NCBI RefSeq assembly: GCF_030272615.1
Contig: NC_081408.1
Location: 200,036,341-200,100,340, forward strand
Length of the DNA stretch: 64,000 nt
Source: Cryptomeria japonica
Lineage: Eukaryota; Streptophyta; Pinopsida; Cupressales; Cupressaceae
Direction: 5' to 3'
Shown here: piece by piece, positions 57,310 to 64,000 of the stretch
How positions within the stretch are numbered: the stretch's first letter is position 1
How the letters are laid out: each line of letters opens with the position of its first letter
Made by a program: the position numbers and the translations under genes
Notes under the pieces: generated by a model
Told to the model about the DNA's origin: nothing
Seen by the model: the letters and a program-made list of their open reading frames with translations, nothing else
The model's database searches: none

Positions 57310-57993
57310 ATTAATGGCTTGTTGAAGAGGTTTCCCTACACCATACTCCTCAGGAGAAGAGATCTCAAGCCCACTTGAGATCGGGGTTTGGAGGTCTACA
57401 CCATGGTTGGAGATTTGGTTTTCTATCATCCAAACTACTTCAGAGTCTAGTTTGTCCTGCCAAGCCACCAAATATTCTTTGTACTCCTTTTTCCTTGTTC
57501 TCTTTGTGAATCTAGTGTCCAAAATCTTACTCAATTTTGGTGGATCATGCTTGGTAATATCATCATCTATTGCAACCTGCATTGGTTCCTCCTCTTCATT
57601 ACTATTACCTTTGTAAGGTGTTAGATCACATACATTGAAAATGGGTGACAATCCAAGATCGGGAGGAAGTTGGATTTCATAAGAATTATGCCCATACTTC
57701 TTCACAATATGACATGGTCCAATCTTCCTATAAATGAGCTTTGTATGTTTTCCTTTTGGGAGTCTCTCCTTCTTCAAATGCACCCATACTAAGTCCCCAA
57801 CACTAAACTGCACATCCCTCTTTTTCTTGTCAGCATGAGCCTTGTACTTCTCTATAGATTGTTGGAGATGAGACTTCACTTGATCATGTACCTCCTTGAT
57901 GGCTAAGACAAAAGCTTCACCACCTGCACTAATGGACTCTTCTTTAGGTAAATCCCTCAACTCTAACACACCCCTTGGGTGGATGCCATACAT
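57289..57993 (-). pseudogene. E11 integrase C-terminus with chromodomain
   Basis: 234 codons open. First the integrase C-terminal part: YKAHADKKKRDVQFSVGDLV and YRKIGPCHIVKKYGHNSYEI, with the beta-barrel type block ending in PIFNVCDLTPYKG. Then an acidic linker and a chromodomain near residues 150-205 (ILDTRFTKRTRKKEYKEYLV, W..KLDSEVVW), which in related elements directs insertion to certain chromatin. The aromatic residue after W is Q-linked (VAWQ), slightly unlike the consensus KW. The frame is in phase with the integrase core upstream, separated by a stop near 57996. Confidence 0.9.
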
Positions 57994-58053
57994 AATTTAG
58001 AAAGGAGATTTCCCAGTACTTCTATTTATGGTATAATTGTATGAGAACTCTGC

Positions 58054-58557
58054 CTATGATAGTATGTTGTCCCATTTTTCTCCATGTTGTCTTGTTAAGC
58101 ATCTCAATAGGTTCCACAAGGACCTATTGACAACTTCAATTTGTCCATCCGTTTGGGGATGGTAGGCTGATGAGAAAGCTAGGTTGGTTCTTAGCTTCTT
58201 CCAAAGGGTCCTCCAAAAATTCCCTATTAACTTCACATCCCTTTCTGAGACTATGTTTAGTGGCAACCCATGTATCCTGACTATCTCTTTGAAAAATAAG
58301 TCTGCAACATATGAGGCATCACAAGAGGTTTTACATGGCAAGAAATGAGCCATTTTGCTAAATCTGTCCACCACTACAAAAGCACTATCATACCCCTTCC
58401 CTTGCCTTAGCAGACCCAACACAAAATATATTCTTATGCTTTCCCATGGCCTAGAAGGAATGGGTAAAGGTCGGTACAAACCTGCATTGGTGGATTTCCC
58501 TTTGGCTTTTTTATAGTTCACACATGTTTCTACAAACCTCCTAACATATTCTTGCAA
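58054..58557 (-). pseudogene. E11 integrase core
   Basis: 167 codons open. Begins in the zinc-finger end (RFVETCVNYKKAKGKS, where the last Cys of the usual C..C pair is Tyr), then LPIPSRPWESIRIYFVLGL, where relatives have Asp just before FV: the first catalytic Asp is replaced by Tyr. VVVDRFSKMAHFLPC is kept; NIVSERDVKLIGNFW has Glu where the second catalytic Asp (SDRD) is expected; the Glu in HPQTDGQIEVVNRSL is kept. So two of the three D,D,E residues are lost. Confidence 0.9.
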
Positions 58558-59240
58558 CTTAGGCTAGTAGTAGTCTCTTTTCACAAGGTCAAGTGTCTTG
58601 TCAAGGCCAAAACTACCTGCCATTGCTCCACAATGCTTCTCCCTAATAATATTCAGTCTCATTAAACACTTAGGTATGCATAATTGTCCACCCTTGAATA
58701 GAAACCCCTCTTGGATCAAAAACTCATAAAATTCAACATGATACCTATCACCAAAAGACTCACATACCTAGTAGATATCTCCAAAATATTCATCAGCATC
58801 ACACATGTTGTTCAGGATTCAATGCCAACACTTTCCATATTAATTCGGTTCATGGTTAAGACCCTCCTACTTAAGGCATCTGCAACTTTGTTCTTGACCC
58901 CCTTTTTGTGCTTGAGGTTAAAGGTGAAGGCTTGTAGGGTCTCTACCCACTTCATGTGCCTATGATTTAACTTCTCTTGACTGTTTATGAAACTTAGAGC
59001 CTGATATCAGTGAAAACTATGAACTCCTTTGGCAATAAGTAGTTCCTCCACTTCTTCAATGACTGATCTAATGCATACATCTTCAAATCATAGGATGAAT
59101 ATCTCTTCTTGGAATCATTGTTTTTTACTAGAAAAGGCAATTGGCCTTCCCTCCTGACTGAGTACTGCCCCAATAGCCACGTGTCTTGCATTATATTCCA
59201 CCCAAAATGTCTTGTTGAAGTTCGGTAGGGCAAGGATTGG
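58558..59240 (-). pseudogene. E11 RNase H and integrase zinc finger (decayed)
   Basis: 59233-58994 holds the RNase H block SKKRYSSYDLKMYALDQSLK and KKWRNYLLPKEFIVFTD, typical of Ty3 elements. To the left a region with stops and shifts leads to the integrase zinc finger, with EKHCGAMAGSFGLDKTLDLV near 58650 (the second His of AGHFG is Ser). RT is in another frame, so a one-base change lies near 59235. Confidence 0.8.
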
Positions 59241-60080
59241 TTATTCTACAACTTTCTTTTTCAAAGTCTCAAATGAGTCATCTGCCTCCTTGGTCCAACT
59301 AAATCGGCACTTTTGTCCTCCTTTTATGGTGTCAAGCATTGGTGCACAAACATGACTAAATCCCCTTATAAACTTCCTATAAAATGTTTCTAAGCCATGG
59401 AAACTTTGGACATCATTCATGGTTTTAGGTGTTGACCAATATAAAATAGCACTTACCTTCTCCTCATTCATTTTAAACTCTCCTTGTGAGATTACAAAGC
59501 CCAAGTAAATGATCTCCTCCTGCATGAACAAACACTTATCCAAGTGTATCATTAGTGGCTCTTCATGTAACCTTTTGAGGACCATATCTGCATGTTTGAG
59601 GTGCTCTTCTCTTGTGTGGCTAAAGATCAAGATATCATCTAGATATACTATCACAAACTTGCCTATTAACTCCACCAAGACCTCATTCATCAACCTCATG
59701 AAGGTACTAGGGGCATTGGACAACCCAAATGGCTTGACTTTCCACTCATAGAACCCCTCATTGGTCTTAAAATTTTTTTTCCATTCATCCCTTGGCCTTA
59801 TTCTAATCTAATGGTATCCAATTTTTAGATCAATTTTGGTGAAATATTTTGCACCCCCCAAGAAATCAAGTAAATCCTTTATCCTAGGGATTGGAAACCT
59901 ATACCTTATGGTTATCTTGTTGATGGCCCTTGAGTTTGTACAAAGCCTCCAAGTGCCTTCTTTCTTGGGTGCAAGGACAAAAAGTACTGCACATGGGCTT
60001 AGAATTTTTCCAATTAGCCTTGATCCTAGCAACTCCTTAGTTGTCTTGCCATCTTTGCATTATGGTTTGGAGTAAACTTG
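59241..60080 (-). pseudogene. E11 reverse transcriptase
   Basis: Two open stretches in one frame, 60032-59808 ([39 protein letters not shown]) and 59723-59241 (NAPSTFMRLMNEVL, catalytic YLDDILIFS near 59650, YLGFVISQGE). Stops lie between them at about 59805-59725. The catalytic Asp pair is intact. The end of the frame enters the RT connection (FSWTKEADDSFETLKK). It is in a different phase from the protease upstream, so a frameshift lies between about 60410 and 60080. Confidence 0.9.
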
Positions 60081-60409
60081 TATGCTACTTTATTTAGTAG
60101 GGTAGATCTAGGGATCAGATCTATGCAATGACTTATGTCTCTTACCGATGGAAGGAACCTTGGCATTCCATATGAGATGATGCCTTTGTACTTGTCAAGT
60201 AATTGTTTGATTGTAGGGTCTATGTGCCTCTATCCTTCTTCTTTCCTCTTTGCAAACTGCTCCTTCTTTGTCACCTTGGAACTGGGAATGAGGGCATAGC
60301 AAATTGCATCTTTTTCTGCAATCTCCTTCATGAACTACTTTCCTTCTACCAATAACACTTTGGCATCCTTCCCTTTTGGTTCCATCTCATTCTCTATCAC
60401 AGGTAAAAG

Positions 60410-60901
60410 TTATATCACCTTACCATATTTGGTGATTGAAAAGGTGTTTCTAATCCCATCATGATGAGCCTTCAAATCAAAATGCAATGCTCTCCCAAAC
60501 AAGAGATGACATGCATCCATCTTGGCTACATCAAATAGCAACCTATCCTTGTAGGATCCGATTTGAAACTCTACCCAAGCCTTCTCTTCTACCATTGTTT
60601 TTTGACATTGGGTGACCCATGAGACCTTGTAGGGGTAAGGATGTGACAATCTTATCAACTTAAGCTTCTCTACCATTTCAAGTGACACAAAATTCTCAGT
60701 AGACTTGGAGTCTATAAGGACCTTGCATACCTTTCCTCCTACCCTGCAGGTAGTTTTGAAAAGAGAATTTATTTGTGGGGGCTCCTTATCATGTACCATC
60801 ATGGTGGTCACTTCTCTCCTCATCATCAGAGCCTCTCCTCTTTCAAGGTAGTCATAGCTATCAGGAGAAATGACACTCTGATAGGTGTTTGCACTTGCCA
60901 C
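60410..60901 (-). pseudogene. E11 protease
   Basis: 163 codons open, in frame with gag. Retropepsin-like domain with VLIDSKSTENFVSLEMV (DSG or DTG expected; the glycine is Lys), HPYPYKVSWVTQCQ, and LLFGRALHFD in place of LILGRPW. So the flap-adjacent and active-site motifs are both altered. It is clearly homologous to the protease of E3, which keeps DSG and ILGRPW. Confidence 0.88.
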
Positions 60902-60919
60902 ACTTTGGCAATTAGATTC

Positions 60920-62029
60920 CTACACCAAGTTGCTCCTCCTTTCTCTCATGGAGCTTGTAGCCTTCTCCAGACACCTATTGTCCATGTGCCCTTGTTGGTT
61001 GTAGTTGTAACATCTAGGAGGTCCTATGCCTTTTGATCTTCCTCTAGAGGATGGTCTTCTTCCCCCTAAAGTTCCCTCTTTGATTGTAGCCTCCTTGTTG
61101 GTTGTAACTGCTCTCTCCACTAGTACCTTCTTGACTAGACTCACCTTGGTATCCAAAACCATTTCCTTTGCCTTTGAAAGGGCTTCTTCCCCCTCTTTGT
61201 TGTCTCTCTTTGCCTTGGCTATTTTTTTCCTACCTTCTCTTTAGCTTCTCCTCCACCTTAAGTGCCAACTGAAAACATTTTTGGACTTTCTCTGGGGTGT
61301 GGAGGTTCAAATCTTCTTAGATGGTAAATCTCAGTCCATTGAGATATCACACCACTTTTTCGTCCTCACTCTCCTTTACCTTGGTCTTCACACACAACTT
61401 CATGAATTCCTCTATGTACGAACTCACATCCATCTCCTTCTAATTCAAGTTTGTCTCCTCTTGTGCAATTGGACATTATAGTCCATTGGAACATAGGCTT
61501 CCTTCACCAAAGACATCATCTTCCAATTAGAAACTCTTCTCTTCCCCTCTTTCACCCTCTCATCTTGGATGAAATTCTGCTAAGTCAATGCAACCCCTTT
61601 CATTTTGGATTGGGCCATTTTCACCCTTTGGTACTCTAGTATGTCTTCACTCTCAAAGAAATTGTCCAAGGAGTCTATCCACTCCATCATTGTATCAAGT
61701 TCCATCTTACCTACAAACACTAGCAGATCCAACTTCAAATCCATTTTTCTCCTTTCTATGGACTTGAGGACACTCAATAGGGGTCTTTGGTCTGTAGGAA
61801 CCTCTGGTTGTTCCTACCTAGGGATCTTCTCTTCATCCCCTACTTCAACTCTTCAAGAGTCTCTCTCTCCCCTAACCACTTTTCCCTTCAACTGGTCCAT
61901 TCCATCTCTCAAGGCATGATTCTCAGCCCTGAGTGCTCTTATCTCTTCCATCTGCTTCTTCACTAGGATAGCCAATGTAGCATTGGTCATCCTTGATGGG
62001 AGATCTTGGGATCCCTCTTCCTCTGACAT
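60920..62029 (-). pseudogene. E11 gag
   Basis: Probable start ATG 62029 (MSEEEGSQDLPSRM), 36 bases after the PBS. Coiled-coil segment VKKQMEEIRALRAENHALRD, then Retrotrans_gag with MEWIDSLDNFFESEDILEYQ and KMKGVALT (61700-61580), stops, and a zinc knuckle CYNYNQQGHMDNRC (near 61010), where the second Cys is Tyr. All pieces are in one frame with the protease. Stops break it at about 61850, 61580-61240 and 60905. Confidence 0.85.
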
Positions 62030-62065
62030 CTTGTCTTCTTCTCTAATCCAAAGGAACACTCCTAA

Positions 62066-62077
62066 GCTCTGATACCA
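62066..62077 (-). other. E11 primer-binding site
   Basis: Minus strand TGGTATCAGAGC, exact match to initiator methionine tRNA, two bases from the LTR end. Confidence 0.92.
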
Positions 62078-62808
62078 CTTGATGTAGAGCCCTTCTCATA
62101 GCTAGGGATAGGTAAAAAAGGTTTGGTTTAGACCCTTCAAAAGATAGCAAGGTGTAAATCGGAAAAATCGAACCCTAGTCATCCTCCCCTCCCCAACTCC
62201 GAGGAGAGAGAAGGGAGAGTCACTAGGGTTGATGGTTTTCACTTAGGAGGGACTTTACATTCAAAAGAGGGGTTGAAACCCACAAGATCCAATCCCACGC
62301 AATGCAAGATTAGATTCTATATGAGTTTCAAGGGTTGTGATAGCAAGGATACCCTCTTTTGTAAAGAATGTAGATAGAAAGATTAAGCTAGGAATGCATG
62401 AAAAGTGAGAAAGATTCACTTATAAATAGAGATAGGAATATAGGATGAAGCTGTGGACCTGGAATTAGTAGTAAAATGTCGAGACGGTGCTGTCCTGCAA
62501 ATTTGAGCGAAAGTTGACAGGACGATGGCACCCGGCGTGCACACGGTCCTCCGAAAAATCCACGAAATGAAGGGGGATCTGTTCATCTCTGCATAAGGAT
62601 TCCAGATCTCCAATTTCAGCCACGTACCTGCAACCTACACACAGAAAAGTGAAGATGATTGGGGGGTTAGGGATTAGGGGTTTGCCCTTAGGTCAAACCC
62701 CAGTTTTGGAATTAACCAAGAAATGAGAAATGCTTGTAAATGTAATGTAAAACAAGTACTAATACCTTGTTGTAAGGATGTTTGTATCCTTATATGCGAA
62801 GGTATAGA

Positions 62809-62845
62809 TGTTGTTGTATGTTGTATGTTGTATGTTGTATGTTGT
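62809..62845. repeat. TTGTATG heptamer microsatellite
   Basis: Five tandem copies of TTGTATG (about 62814-62845) within E12. Confidence 0.9.
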
Positions 62846-63158
62846 GATCTCCTCTTCAATGGTTGAATCCTTGTCTTGAATGCAACACTTAGCCTTGAAT
62901 GGAGACTTAGAATGATCAATTGCTTGAAGGAATGCTTGAATGTTTGAATGCTTGAATATCATTTCCACGTCTTGTACACATATGTCCTTCCTCTTTTCGA
63001 ACTCCTCAAATGGGAGAGGAAATGTAGTTTATATACTTGCCAATTAGGGTTAAAAGACTGATTTTCCTGACCTTAGGCCGACTAGGAAATGTTATTTTCC
63101 AATTTGCAAACAAAAAGGCCCGAAGTCCCATAGGAGACTGGGCCCAAAATAGGGCCAG

Positions 63159-63217
63159 GGACCAGGGCGCTAGGCGCCATGGTCCTGGGGGACCAGGGTG
63201 CTGGGCGCTCTGGTCCC
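63159..63217. repeat. GC-rich palindromic units in E12
   Basis: Two tandem units, GGACCAGGGCGCTAGGCGCC-type followed by ATGGTCC, and GGACCAGGGTGCTGGGCGCT followed by CTGGTCC. They are near-inverted repeats and match the array in the E10 LTR (47840-47935). Confidence 0.8.
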
Positions 63218-64000
63218 ACCTCCCGGGACAACGGGGTGCAAGGAGGATCAGGCCAGGGTGCTAGAAAAATGCAGTTTTTGGTGTCGTGAGCAAGTTTCGG
63301 GGTCTCCATTCAGGTTCAGTGTTGCGTCGCCATCGTGAAGACCCAAATGCGGTTGAAATTGCAAGTGTCACAATTTTAGGATGCTACACAAGGATCCTAC
63401 AAAAAGGACTTCACACCTTAAAGGTTTGAATTACTCTCAACTCCTTTAGAATAGCACCTACTCAAGATGATTAAATTGATTCAACATCTCTACCACACCT
63501 CTCCATAATTATTTCTCTTAGGAGCCTTGGATTTGGTCAATTCATGACACCTAGGAACCATTCCAAACATTTGTTTTAGGCTTTGGTGCCAATGCCCTAT
63601 ACTTCCTTTGGAAACCTACCCCCTTGGGTAGTAGCCCTCTTTAATATGTATTTTGCCCTTAACTCCAAAATCTTGAACTCAATCTAGAAAACTATTTAAC
63701 ATTCCAAATACCCTTTATGAAGTTACACTTATCCCCAAGAGGGATTGGCAAGATCTGCAATTGAAGGGTCTGAACCCTTTAGAAGCCTAGAGGCCTAATT
63801 AGGTCTAATAGGCTTCAAATTACAAATCAACTCCAATTTATAGACTCTCAACCACCAAACTAGATTCATGAGCATGTGGGGGATCACAAATAATCTCTAA
63901 TTCTAGGGTTGCATGGCTGGAATCCATCGCTATGAGATTTTAGGGTGACTGTTATAATTTTGTCCATGGTAGTCACATGGAGATGCCTACCTAGATTCAC

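Larger units (their letters stand above)
62153..63388 (-). repeat. E12: solo LTR related to the E10 family
   Basis: 1236 bases with an exact CAAGG duplication (62148-62152 and 63389-63393), absent from the left LTR of E11. Plus strand begins TGTAAATCGG and ends GATGCTACA. On the minus strand it starts TGTAGCATCCTAAAATTGTG, like the E10 LTR start TGTAGCATCGTAAATTGT, and later has GGGGTTTGACCTAAGGGCAA like E10. No internal region or second LTR, so it is a solo LTR left by LTR-LTR recombination. A TATATAAA on the minus strand near 63030 may be its TATA box. Confidence 0.88.
55855..64000 (-). mobile_element. E11: Ty3/gypsy chromovirus, minus strand (5' LTR runs off the window)
   Basis: 3' LTR 55855-57280 on the left, 5' LTR from 62080 to beyond 64000. 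Between them on the minus strand: exact PBS (62066-62077), Gag, protease, RT, RNase H, integrase and a C-terminal chromodomain, the order and ending of plant chromoviruses. The LTR terminus CTCTACATCA and the PBS spacing are those of E3. The five bases cttga (55850-55854) are the candidate left target duplication; the right one is outside. Frames shift twice between protease and integrase, and several active-site residues are lost. Confidence 0.92.
62080..64000 (-). repeat. E11 5' LTR (partial), interrupted by E12
   Basis: E11 LTR sequence at 62080-62152 and 63389-64000. The window ends inside it, and about 760 bases of LTR are expected beyond, judging from the left copy. Left and right copies are similar throughout but carry many substitutions. 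Confidence 0.88.

Noticed and set aside
57289-57993. Chromodomain protein as a possible host chromatin gene
   Set aside because: It is in phase with the Ty3 integrase core immediately upstream and ends at the PPT of E11.

Overview
The window is plant nuclear DNA made almost entirely of nested, decayed LTR retrotransposons; I found no host gene, tRNA, rRNA, CRISPR or bacterial-type feature. The size of the elements, the long AT-rich LTRs (about 0.9 to 1.7 kb), the depth of nesting and the age of many copies suggest a seed plant with a very large genome, possibly a gymnosperm. That assignment is inference; nothing here names a species.

I call the elements E1 to E12. Left block (1-27502): a minus-strand Ty1/copia element (E1) has a primer-binding site near 931 and a 5' LTR at 944-1322 that resumes at 26551-27502. 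The LTR was split by a plus-strand copia element (E2, 1323-26550). E2 was itself invaded twice: by a plus-strand Ty3-type element with gag and protease but no RT or integrase (E3, 5059-10463), and by a 12.8-kb minus-strand Ty3-like element without recognisable pol (E4, 12063-24910). E4 carries a long sense reading frame (21417-18648) and, on the opposite strand near its 3' end, a decayed plant mobile domain gene (14413-16251).

Middle block (27522-45838): a minus-strand copia LTR (E5, 27522-27897 plus 34799-35891) is split by a minus-strand copia element (E6, 27898-34793). To its right lies a plus-strand copia (E7, LTR end 37935, gag from 38008) whose gag is split by another complete but dead copia (E8, 38458-45135). 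Right block (45839-64000): a plus-strand copia (E9) begins inside the E7 gag. Its 5' LTR is split by a plus-strand element with a gag-like region, protease and G-patch-like segment but no RT (E10, 46700-55172). Its gag is split by a minus-strand chromovirus (E11, from 55855 past the window end) whose 5' LTR contains a solo LTR (E12, 62153-63388).

Boundaries rest on LTR pairs, TG...CA ends, primer-binding sites, polypurine tracts and target-site duplications: CTATC (E4), AGAGG (E8), CTACT (E10) and CAAGG (E12) are exact; E3 (agcac/agaac), E6 (ggatc/cgatc) and probably E2 (gaaac/taaac) have one mismatch. All coding regions carry stops or frameshifts, so none is expected to act on its own. The most notable point is that three elements (E3, E4, E10) lack reverse transcriptase and would have depended on partners. 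E3 has the same LTR-PBS junction as chromovirus E11, and E4 and E10 share PBS and PPT sequences with each other.
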